Assembly (NCBI GenBank): GCA_002492725.1
Contig: DLAF01000045.1
Coordinates: 1 to 20,188, forward strand
Origin: Lachnospiraceae bacterium UBA7054
GTDB taxonomy: Bacteria > Bacillota > Clostridia > Lachnospirales > Lachnospiraceae
Reading direction: 5' to 3'
DNA: 20,188 nt
Numbering within the stretch: position 1 is the first letter of the stretch; every line of letters begins with the position of its first letter. Positions 6,419-13,523 of this stretch are shown in pieces. The position numbers and the translations under genes are program-made. Below the pieces are notes generated by a model that was given only the letters and a program-made list of their open reading frames with translations, ran no database searches and was not told the origin of the DNA.

Positions 6419-7486
6419 ATGGTAGAAGTAAAGCCCCTTACAATAGGGGATTTGACTGCGAGAGTGCCCGTTATTCAGGGCGGCATGGGCGTGGGCGTGA
6501 GCCTTTCTTCTCTTGCGGGTGCAGTGGCGGCCGAGGGTGGTATCGGCGTGCTCTCCACGGCGCAGATCGGTTACAGGGAGCCTGATTTTGACACGGATCC
6601 GATTGGCGCGAATCTGCGGGCTATCGGCACGGAAATCAAAAAGGCCAGAGAACTTGCGAAGGGCGGGATTCTTGGCGTCAACATCATGGTGGCAACCAGA
6701 AGGTATGAGGATTACGTCAAGGCGGCAGTGTCGGCAGGGATCGATTTGATTATATCCGGTGCGGGACTGCCGATGGATCTGCCGAAGCTGGTGGGCGACA
6801 CGAAGACAAAGATTCTTCCCATCGTGTCGAGTGTAAAATCCGTACAGGTCATTATGCGTTATTGGTGGAAGAAATACAACCGCCTGCCTGACGCCGTGGT
6901 GATTGAGGGGCCTCTTGCGGGCGGACATCTGGGATTTCACAAGGAGCAGCTTGCAGATATCGAGGGGCTTCATTATGACGAGGAAGTTAAGGCCATCATC
7001 GCGCTGGTGAATGAGACGGCAGCGGAACATGGCGCAGACATTCCCGTGATCATGGCGGGCGGCATTTACGAGCGCGCCGATATGGAACATTATTTGAAGC
7101 TTGGCGCGTCAGGCGTGCAGATGGCAACCCGCTTTGTGACGACTTACGAATGTGACGCGGCCGAGGCCTATAAACAGACTTATATTGATGCCAAAAAGGA
7201 AGACATTGTCATTGTGCAGAGTCCCGTGGGAATGCCTGGCCGCGCGATCCTCAATCCCTTTATGAAAAGGGCGAAGGAAGGGCAGATTCCGCATGAGAAA
7301 TGTCATCTTTGCATCAGCACATGCAAAGGGGCGGAAACGCCCTACTGTATTACGGACGCTCTCATCAATGCGGTGACCGGGAAGGTGGACGACGCCCTGC
7401 TCTTTTGCGGCGCAAATGCGTATCGGGCGACGAAGCTGGAGCATGTGAGGGAAATAATGTGTGAAATGAGCAGTGCGCAGACATAA
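6419..7486 (+). CDS. FabK-paralogous FMN oxidoreductase with C-terminal four-cysteine cluster (FabX-like candidate)
   Basis: This 355-residue protein of the nitronate monooxygenase/FabK family lies in the fab operon between fabZ and fabH. The barrel begins VPVIQGGMGVGVSLSSLAG (16-34), with ISGAG and IPVIMAGGIYER for flavin/phosphate binding and GASGVQMATRFV. His170 in LAGGHLGFH matches the active-site His of FabK. Unlike FabK at 1832 it has a C-terminal extension with Cys295, Cys298, Cys302 and Cys310 (CX2CX3CX7C), suited to an iron-sulfur cluster. H. pylori FabX, of similar size and family, contains FMN and [4Fe-4S] and makes cis-3-decenoyl-ACP. By inference this could be a FabX-type dehydrogenase/isomerase. 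A second enoyl reductase or true nitronate monooxygenase is possible. Only a weak GAGAAAGAGAG precedes the ATG. Confidence 0.8.
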   Translation: MVEVKPLTIGDLTARVPVIQGGMGVGVSLSSLAGAVAAEGGIGVLSTAQIGYREPDFDTDPIGANLRAIGTEIKKARELAKGGILGVNIMVATRRYEDYVKAAVSAGIDLIISGAGLPMDLPKLVGDTKTKILPIVSSVKSVQVIMRYWWKKYNRLPDAVVIEGPLAGGHLGFHKEQLADIEGLHYDEEVKAIIALVNETAAEHGADIPVIMAGGIYERADMEHYLKLGASGVQMATRFVTTYECDAAEAYKQTYIDAKKEDIVIVQSPVGMPGRAILNPFMKRAKEGQIPHEKCHLCISTCKGAETPYCITDALINAVTGKVDDALLFCGANAYRATKLEHVREIMCEMSSAQT

Positions 7487-7488
7487 GA

Positions 7489-7521
7489 TGAAAAAATGGC
7501 AGCTTGCTGACAATTTTTTCA
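7489..7521 (+). other. A/T-armed hairpin after the FabK paralogue (weak terminator or attenuator)
   Basis: TGAAAAAAT (7489-7497) and ATTTTTTCA (7513-7521) form a perfect 9-bp stem around a 15-nt loop that contains CAG-cttg-CTG. It starts two bases after the stop codon. The T-run in the 3' arm could give partial termination in either direction, lowering fabH expression relative to upstream genes, but the GC core is short. Confidence 0.5.
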
Positions 7522-7536
7522 GATTACGCATGGATA

Positions 7537-7573
7537 GGGCGAATGCCCGACAGCGAGAGAAACCGAAGGTTTC
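7537..7573 (+). other. Two hairpins in the fabH leader
   Basis: GGGC-gaat-GCCC (7537-7548) and GAAACC-gaa-GGTTTC (7559-7573) lie in the 122-bp spacer before fabH. The second has the same GAA triloop as the hairpins before fabF and fabZ. Confidence 0.5.
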
Positions 7574-7608
7574 GCGAGCGTTCACTGCGGGATGAGAAGA
7601 GGACTGAT

Positions 7609-8574
7609 ATGAAGACAAGAATCATAGGAACGGGAAGCTGTCTTCCTGAAGCGGTAGTGACAAACGACGATTTGGCAAAGATCATGGACACTTCCGACGA
7701 GTGGATCAGCAGCAGGACGGGAATCAAAAAGCGGCATCTGGCGAAGGCGGAGACTACGGCAAGTATGTCCGTGGAGGCGGCGAAAAGGGCGCTTGAGAAT
7801 GCGGGCGTGACCGCAGAGGAGCTTGATCTGATTATTTTGGGGACCGTGTCGGCGGATTATGTGACGCCTGCCTGCGCCTGTGAAGTACAGGCACAGATTG
7901 GAGCAAAGAATGCAGTGGCCTTTGACGTCAACGCGGCCTGTTCAGGCTTTATGTTTGCTTTAAATATCGCCAATGCCTACATACAGGCGGGCCTTTATCG
8001 GACGGCGCTTATCTTGGGAGCGGAGACACTTTCAAAGATTGTGGATTGGAGTGACAGAAGCACCTGTGTGCTCTTTGGGGACGGCGCGGGCGCAGCCGTC
8101 GTGCGGGGGGATGAAAAGTACGGCATGCTTGCCTTTGATCAGGGCAGCGACGGGGCAAAGGGTGATGTGCTTGCCTGCCTTGGCCGCACAAACAACAATC
8201 CACTGATCAAGAGTGACCGGGAGATTGCTTACGTTCATATGGATGGGCAGGAAGTATATAAGTTTGCCGTGACCACCGTGCCAGCCTCCCTGCAAAAAAC
8301 CATTGAGGCTTCAGGACTTACGCCGGAAGACATTGATTATTATGCCCTGCATCAGGCGAATATCCGCATCATTCAGTCAGTATCGAAGCGGCTCCATATT
8401 TCCGAGGAAAAGTTTCCCATCAGTCTGGATCACTGTGGAAACATTTCAGCGGCAAGTGTACCGATCCTTCTGGATGAAATGAACCGAAACGGACTGTTAA
8501 AGCCCGGCACGAAAATTGCCATGAGCGGTTTTGGGGGCGGGCTGACCTGGGCATCCGCAATACTACAATGGTAA
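7609..8574 (+). CDS. fabH: 3-oxoacyl-[acyl-carrier-protein] synthase III
   Basis: FabH starts fatty acid synthesis by condensing acetyl-CoA (or a branched acyl-CoA) with malonyl-ACP. The 321-residue protein carries the catalytic triad Cys111 (NAACSGFMFAL), His248 (ALHQANIRI) and Asn278 (CGNISAASVPILL), and ends with MSGFGGGLTWASAIL. The ATG at 7609 has AAGAGGA (7597-7603) and gives the family start MKTRIIGTGSCLPE. The longer frame from 7504 runs through the leader hairpins. It is the last gene of the block, whereas many Clostridia place fabH first and include acc genes. A terminator follows the stop. Confidence 0.96.
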   Translation: MKTRIIGTGSCLPEAVVTNDDLAKIMDTSDEWISSRTGIKKRHLAKAETTASMSVEAAKRALENAGVTAEELDLIILGTVSADYVTPACACEVQAQIGAKNAVAFDVNAACSGFMFALNIANAYIQAGLYRTALILGAETLSKIVDWSDRSTCVLFGDGAGAAVVRGDEKYGMLAFDQGSDGAKGDVLACLGRTNNNPLIKSDREIAYVHMDGQEVYKFAVTTVPASLQKTIEASGLTPEDIDYYALHQANIRIIQSVSKRLHISEEKFPISLDHCGNISAASVPILLDEMNRNGLLKPGTKIAMSGFGGGLTWASAILQW

Positions 8575-8591
8575 GGTGAAAAATTCACCTA

Positions 8592-8627
8592 AGAGAATGC
8601 CCAAAATACAGGCATTCTCTGTATTTT
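8592..8627 (+). terminator. Intrinsic terminator after fabH (possibly bidirectional)
   Basis: AGAGAATGCC (8592-8601) pairs perfectly with GGCATTCTCT (8611-8620) around a 9-nt loop, followed by GTATTTT. It lies between fabH and the convergent chemoreceptor-like gene, whose stop is at 8626-8628, so it could serve both. A second small hairpin, GGTGAA-aaa-TTCACC (8575-8589), sits directly after the fabH stop. Confidence 0.85.
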
Positions 8628-10068
8628 ACCCTACTTTCAACTTTTGGGCGAGGGAGGCAATCTCCTCCAGAATTTCCTTACAGCAGTTCATATTCTCCAC
8701 AGACTTTTCGGAGGTGCGCAGGCCCTCGGTGGAGGAAGCCGCCACTTCTTCGCTGGTTGCGGAGAGGTGGGTTATATTTTCAGAAATCGTATCGGTGGAG
8801 GTGAGAATGGTATTAACGCTTGCCTCCGTATTTTTTACCTTGGAGGAAAGGGAAGTCATCTCCTGATAGATATCGTCAAAGCGTGCGCGCATACTGTCAA
8901 TCATTTCATTCTGCGTATGTACGGAGGCGGCTGAGGCTTCAATACTCTCGTTTGCCGACTGTGCGCCCATGTTTAGATTATGAATGATGGTGGTGATATT
9001 GTTGGAGGCTTCCTTGGTCTGTGCGGAAAGCTGTCTGATCTCTTCCGCCACCACGGCAAAGCCTTTTCCTGCCTCACCTGCTCTGGCAGCCTCGATGGAG
9101 GCATTCAGTGCCAAAAGATTGGTTTTTCCGGCAATGTTTAAGATGGTGCCGATGAACTCCTGCACATTGCCGATCTGATCGGTCAATTTTGAGATCACCT
9201 GTACAGTAACGTCACTGGCTAAGGCCACGTTCTCAGCCTGTTCTTTTAATTTCATGATTTCATCGGAGCCTTCGTTGATGGTCTGCATGGTTCTGTCGGA
9301 AGCTTCCAGCATGGAACGGATCTCTCCTTCCGCAGTGTCGGAGGAAGCATGTATTTCTACGCACATGGAGGCCTGTTCCTGAATGGATTCGGCAGTAAGC
9401 TCAGTGCTTTCGGCAATATTTTCCATAGCAAAATTACTGGTTTCAATACATTCTTTTAATTCAGCGACCATCTTCATGGCTTCGGTAAAGTGAGCGGAAA
9501 TATCGTCTGCAACCTGCGCCATGGTCTGGTTTGTAGTTTCCTGCGCCTTGGCAGCTTCCATAATGGAGGACATGTTTTCCTCATTGAATCGGATCAAAAG
9601 GCGAGTGACGGTAATACAGGAGGCGGCCAGCAATAATAAAGAAAACATATCTATGATGGATGAGGTGAGATCGCATTTGTTTATTATAATTCGCAGCAGA
9701 TTGGCGATAATGGCTACGCTGTTGCCATAGATGGTAAGCTTTACGTTAAGAAAGGCCATAGAAGCAACAATCAGGGCAAACACGTAGGCGTACACGCCAA
9801 CGGTATTGTTGAACAGGACAATGACTACATAGGCAAGCGCGCAGGAGCCCATCAGCGCTATAGAACAGGCCTTGATTTCTCTGTCTTTCAGGAAAGCGGT
9901 GACGCTGACAATAATGGCGGCAATCGTAAAGATGAGCTGGACCCAGACTTTCCAGGAGCCTTGTCCTGCTACAAGCGCAAGCAGGAATGTAATCAAAAAA
10001 TAACCGAGAATAATCATGACAACGGGAAAAATTCTGGAATTTGCTGCTCTGTACTGCTCTCTGGACAT
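8626..10068 (-). CDS. Methyl-accepting chemotaxis-like protein with polytopic membrane anchor
   Basis: This 480-residue chemoreceptor-type signalling protein would normally control a CheA kinase via CheW. The first 160 residues are very hydrophobic with five or six likely membrane spans (about 13-35, 42-60, 68-87, 90-109, 115-130 and 137-160) and little room for an external domain. I see no clear HAMP domain. The rest is a long helical MCP signalling domain, and the conserved hairpin tip (GKTNLLALNASIEAARAGEAGKGFAVVAEEIRQL) is at about 314-347. No C-terminal CheR-binding pentapeptide is present. ATG 10066-10068 has AAGGGGGG seven bases upstream. A consensus -10 box and an inverted repeat precede it. 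The ligand is unknown; a membrane-state or small-molecule sensor is possible. Confidence 0.88.
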   Translation of the reverse strand: MSREQYRAANSRIFPVVMIILGYFLITFLLALVAGQGSWKVWVQLIFTIAAIIVSVTAFLKDREIKACSIALMGSCALAYVVIVLFNNTVGVYAYVFALIVASMAFLNVKLTIYGNSVAIIANLLRIIINKCDLTSSIIDMFSLLLLAASCITVTRLLIRFNEENMSSIMEAAKAQETTNQTMAQVADDISAHFTEAMKMVAELKECIETSNFAMENIAESTELTAESIQEQASMCVEIHASSDTAEGEIRSMLEASDRTMQTINEGSDEIMKLKEQAENVALASDVTVQVISKLTDQIGNVQEFIGTILNIAGKTNLLALNASIEAARAGEAGKGFAVVAEEIRQLSAQTKEASNNITTIIHNLNMGAQSANESIEASAASVHTQNEMIDSMRARFDDIYQEMTSLSSKVKNTEASVNTILTSTDTISENITHLSATSEEVAASSTEGLRTSEKSVENMNCCKEILEEIASLAQKLKVG

Positions 10069-10088
10069 GGAAGACCCCCCTTTATAAA

Positions 10089-10145
10089 AATAAACGCAAA
10101 CAATATGTCTGCGTTTATTATAACACCCTGTGTATTATTGCACAA
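10089..10145 (-). promoter_or_regulatory. Promoter and leader inverted repeat of the chemoreceptor-like gene
   Basis: On the minus strand TTGTGC (10140-10145), a 17-bp spacer and TATAAT (10117-10122) form a promoter with a perfect -10. Overlapping its downstream edge, AATAAACGCA (minus strand 10110-10119) and TGCGTTTATT (10089-10098) make a 10-bp inverted repeat with an inner ACA/TGT pair, followed on that strand by TTTA and the ribosome binding site. It could be an operator, or a hairpin at the very 5' end of the mRNA. Confidence 0.65.
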
Positions 10146-10196
10146 TCCAATGTGAAAAATGTATTTGATTTTGTACAACATTCCTAAATGATATGG

Positions 10197-12716
10197 CTAT
10201 TCCTGATTTCTAATTCGTTCAATCAGGCTTTCCTTTTTCATCTTTTGGCCGATAAAAAGAGTAATCAGAAGCTGTCCGCCAAGCAAAACCAGAGCAAGGC
10301 AGATGGATTGCCACAACGGATAGTGGTAGCGGCTGATGCTCATAAAATGTTCCTGTTTTGCCCATTTGTAAAACAGATACCCGAAGAAATTACCAAGTGT
10401 CAGACTGATCAGGAGTGTGCCTGCGGTAAAGACAAGTCCTTCCCCGGAAAGCATGCGCACGAGCTGGCTGTCGGAAAGCCCCAGAGCCTGCAGGATACCA
10501 AGTTCCTTTTTCCTGGTGACAATGCTGGTGATCATCGTGTTGATCAGATTGATAAAGCCAATCACGGCGATCAATGAAAGCAGGAGGTAGATAGGATTTC
10601 TTGTCAGATCGACTCCGGAGCGTCCAATCTTCAGTTCCACATCCATGGCATAAAGAGTGAAGTATTCGTTTACTGCTACCAGTTCCAGTAAAGACTCTTT
10701 TACGCTGTCATAGTGTTCGTCGTCCGCATACAGATAAATGTCAGTGGTGGGATCGCAGGTTAATCCCAGGCTGTTCCAAGTGTCCTCCGTCATGATCAGG
10801 AAAGAAAAGTTGCTGTCCGGCTGTGTCAGAGCAGTAAGTGTGGTCGTAAAAGGAATTTCCCGGCTGCCGTCATGGAGGGTCAGAGAAAACGTATCGCCGA
10901 TGGAAAGACCGTACTGCTCAAAAGAGTAAACATGGGTGCAGACAATTTCGTTGTTGGCGGTCATGCGGTCATAGTCGATGCTGCCCTGCTCCAGATAAGC
11001 GCTTAATTCGGCAACATCCTCTCTGGTAAAATAGGAGAGCGGCTGACGGCCATCGTAGTCTTCATACATGACGGATTCCATATCCGTGGAGGAGAGGATG
11101 ATTCCGGGGGCGCGTTCTACTTTTTCTACGCCCTCTATTGCGAGTAACTGCGAAAGGAAAGCGTCACTAAAATAATTTTTCTGCACCAGACTGTCCAGAT
11201 TGTTTTCGGGATATTCCTTATCAAAATAATGTGCATACTCCAAAGAGATGCGAAAATCCCCCTTGGGAATATTTCTTCTGGCGATATCCTCTGCGCTGAC
11301 GCTGCTTAAGACAGCTGAGACACAGATAAAGAGCACACAGCTTAAACCCATGGTGAGGATGGTGACGGCGGTACGTCTTTTATTGCGCGTCAGATTGGCA
11401 AAAGTCAAAGTAGAGACCTTTACCGTATGATGACCTTTGCGGCTTTTTTGGTCCGTTGTGTTTTCCTGATAGCGGATCGCCTCCACCGGGGAGACCTTTT
11501 TCGCCATCCGAATGGGTTTTTGCAAAGACACAACTACTGTGGCGAGGGAAGCTGCCGCCGCCGCAAACAGTACGGGCAGGGAGAACATGTGAATCTGCCC
11601 GGTAACTGCTTCCACTGCGTCACGGGAATAGGAGCTGATGGCAGAACCGCTCCGATATGCCCATAAAACAAGCGGAAACAGGAGGTAGGGCAGCAGAAAT
11701 CCGATCAGTAGCCCTGCAGGAATGGCAAAGGCGGATACAATGGTGCCCTGCCAGTAAAACATACCGGCAATCTGGCGTCTTGAAGCGCCCAGCGCCTTTA
11801 GTTTGCCAATCTCCTGCACGTCGGTGATCACGCCTACATAATAGATGCTGTAGATCACCAGAGCGGAAAAGAGGATTATAATCAAACAGATCACGGTAAC
11901 AATAGCTATGATTTCCGTGCCGGGATCCGTCACGGTGGAAAGATATTCTTTGTTTAGATTGACGTGCGATTCCTCCAGTCCGATATCCGCGGCAACGGAA
12001 AGGATTCGATCCTCCATTTCATCGAAGGTCAATTCCTCTTCTCCGTAGACACGCAGGGTGGCATTAGGCTCAGCTGCGTAAAACCCGGCATCCTCATATG
12101 CCTGCAGAAGGGCTTTGGAGACAAAGGCTGCCCACATCAGGCGGCTGTCATCAATTCCTTCGTCGATTTCCATGTCGGGCATCAGACCACTGATGATAAA
12201 GTCTTTGGTTTGAATTTCTCCCTTGCCGTTTACGCGGAAAGAGAGGGTTACTTTACCGCCGACGACAGGATTCGCGCCAACGCGGCGAAAAAAGACAGGG
12301 GAGGAACAGATTTCGTTTTCCGCTTCGGGATAATGCCCTTCCTCAAGCGTCAGCGCGTGCGTATTACTATCTGCGGTTTCCGCTCTATCATCCCGCAGGA
12401 CATTTGTGAAAGTAAGCACACCGTTCATTTTGCCGTTTTTGATATCCGCAAATGTTTCCGAGGTTTGGAGCGCCTCTACCCGGATATGCGAGGATAGAGT
12501 CTGCACCTGTTTGGGCGTAAGACCGTTAAAAGAGGCATGATAGTCCGATAATGAATAAATCTGTCGGTTCATATCAAAGCTGGCTACGCCGACGGTGCCG
12601 ATTGCAGTCAGCAACATGGTGGTAAGCAGGATGGCGATACCCGTGAGCAGTGTGCGGCTTTTGTTGTAGCGCAGGCGCTGCCAAGCGAGATGGAATACGG
12701 TGTCAGTTTTTCGCAT
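10197..12716 (-). CDS. FtsX-family ABC transporter permease (SalY/MacB type, two FtsX domains)
   Basis: This 839-residue membrane protein works with the ATPase encoded just upstream. It has an N-terminal membrane span (about 22-43) and a long extracytoplasmic segment (about 50-265). The first FtsX domain (about 268-400) includes EIGKLKALGASRRQI. After another span (about 449-472) and a second external segment, the second FtsX domain (about 707-830) has KKELGILQALGLSDSQL. This duplicated plan is typical of transporters for peptide antibiotics, lipids or lipoproteins, often mechanotransmission rather than bulk transport; the substrate is unknown. I chose ATG 12714-12716 because AAAGGAGG lies 9 bp upstream; it overlaps the ATPase by 14 bp. 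A 37-residue upstream extension inside the ATPase gene is unlikely. Confidence 0.9.
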   Translation of the reverse strand: MRKTDTVFHLAWQRLRYNKSRTLLTGIAILLTTMLLTAIGTVGVASFDMNRQIYSLSDYHASFNGLTPKQVQTLSSHIRVEALQTSETFADIKNGKMNGVLTFTNVLRDDRAETADSNTHALTLEEGHYPEAENEICSSPVFFRRVGANPVVGGKVTLSFRVNGKGEIQTKDFIISGLMPDMEIDEGIDDSRLMWAAFVSKALLQAYEDAGFYAAEPNATLRVYGEEELTFDEMEDRILSVAADIGLEESHVNLNKEYLSTVTDPGTEIIAIVTVICLIIILFSALVIYSIYYVGVITDVQEIGKLKALGASRRQIAGMFYWQGTIVSAFAIPAGLLIGFLLPYLLFPLVLWAYRSGSAISSYSRDAVEAVTGQIHMFSLPVLFAAAAASLATVVVSLQKPIRMAKKVSPVEAIRYQENTTDQKSRKGHHTVKVSTLTFANLTRNKRRTAVTILTMGLSCVLFICVSAVLSSVSAEDIARRNIPKGDFRISLEYAHYFDKEYPENNLDSLVQKNYFSDAFLSQLLAIEGVEKVERAPGIILSSTDMESVMYEDYDGRQPLSYFTREDVAELSAYLEQGSIDYDRMTANNEIVCTHVYSFEQYGLSIGDTFSLTLHDGSREIPFTTTLTALTQPDSNFSFLIMTEDTWNSLGLTCDPTTDIYLYADDEHYDSVKESLLELVAVNEYFTLYAMDVELKIGRSGVDLTRNPIYLLLSLIAVIGFINLINTMITSIVTRKKELGILQALGLSDSQLVRMLSGEGLVFTAGTLLISLTLGNFFGYLFYKWAKQEHFMSISRYHYPLWQSICLALVLLGGQLLITLFIGQKMKKESLIERIRNQE

Positions 12717-13443
12717 GGAAGACTGCCTCCTTTGCGTCATTTTTTCTATCAGTCGGTATACCGCCGGAAAGGATGCGTCCGTCCGCCAGCATGATCGTAC
12801 GATCCGCCATCTGTGCGATCTCCTCATTGTGCGTGATGACTACCAGCGTCTGCCCGTATTTTTGGGCGGAGGCTTTTAAGAGCGCCATCACCTCGTCGCC
12901 CGTCTTGGTGTCGAGGTTGCCCGTGGGCTCATCGGCAAGAATGAGGGAGGGTTTGGCGGCGATGGCTCTCGCGATGGCGCAGCGCTGCTGCTGTCCGCCC
13001 GAGAGAGTATTGGGAAGGCTGCGTTTCTTTTCCGCAAGCCCAAGTGTGGCGATGATATCTTCGATGAAAGCCTCGTCTAACGGCTTGCCGTCCAGTCCCA
13101 GCGGGAGGACGATATTTTCCCATACATTCAGGGCGGGAATCAGGTTAAACGCCTGAAAGATAAAGCCAATTTTGCGGCGGCGGATCGTGGAGAGTTTGTC
13201 GGCTTTCAGGGAGGCGATGTTCTCCCCGTCAAGATAGACTTTACCGGAGGTAGGGTTGTCAAGCGCGCCCAGCATGTGAAGCAGGGTAGATTTGCCGCTG
13301 CCGGACTTGCCGATGATGGAGACAAATTCCCCCTGCATAATTTGTAAGTCAATGTGATCTACGGCTTTGACGAGGTTGTCGCCCGAGCCATAATACTTGC
13401 ATAAATCTTCCGTTTGTAAAATGGTGTTTGTTTGGTTTTTCAT
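12703..13443 (-). CDS. ABC transporter ATP-binding protein (MacB/LolD type)
   Basis: This 246-residue ATPase powers the FtsX-type permease whose start overlaps its end. It has Walker A GKSGSGKST (45-53), a Q-loop in FIFQAFNLIPALNVWENI, the signature LSGGQQQR (147-154), Walker B LILADEPTGNLD (167-178) and the switch His205 in VVITHNEE. The FQxFNLIPxLxVxENIxLPL run is diagnostic of the MacB/LolD/BceA group. The ATG (13441-13443) follows a weak GGCAGGA. Upstream lies an 80-bp gap after the kinase gene with a -10 box and a response-regulator-like direct repeat. Two-component control of this ABC pair is therefore likely, as in peptide-antibiotic sensing and resistance modules. Confidence 0.93.
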   Translation of the reverse strand: MKNQTNTILQTEDLCKYYGSGDNLVKAVDHIDLQIMQGEFVSIIGKSGSGKSTLLHMLGALDNPTSGKVYLDGENIASLKADKLSTIRRRKIGFIFQAFNLIPALNVWENIVLPLGLDGKPLDEAFIEDIIATLGLAEKKRSLPNTLSGGQQQRCAIARAIAAKPSLILADEPTGNLDTKTGDEVMALLKASAQKYGQTLVVITHNEEIAQMADRTIMLADGRILSGGIPTDRKNDAKEAVFHAKN

Positions 13444-13476
13444 GTTATCCTGCCTTTCTTCCTGGAGTATAGGCTT

Positions 13477-13508
13477 AGTATAAACGGCTAATCTTACGGG
13501 AAGCTTAC
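13477..13508 (-). promoter_or_regulatory. Promoter of the ABC pair with OmpR-type direct repeat
   Basis: On the minus strand TATACT (13477-13482) is a good -10, but no TTGACA lies 17 bp upstream. Instead GTAAG occurs at 13504-13508 and 13493-13497, an 11-bp period spanning the -35 position. Tandem repeats spaced one helical turn at the -35 are typical activator sites for OmpR-family response regulators. The regulator encoded two genes upstream is the obvious candidate. A second TATACT lies at 13466-13471. Confidence 0.6.
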
Positions 13509-13523
13509 AGACAGAAAACTTTT

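Noticed and set aside
6197..7090. 297-codon minus-strand frame opposite fabZ and the FabK paralogue
   Set aside because: It crosses two real genes antisense, has low-complexity His/Arg composition and no domain.
6419..7486. Plain duplicate of fabK
   Set aside because: Length, the C-terminal cysteine cluster and low overall similarity outside the barrel motifs separate it from the FabK at 1832.
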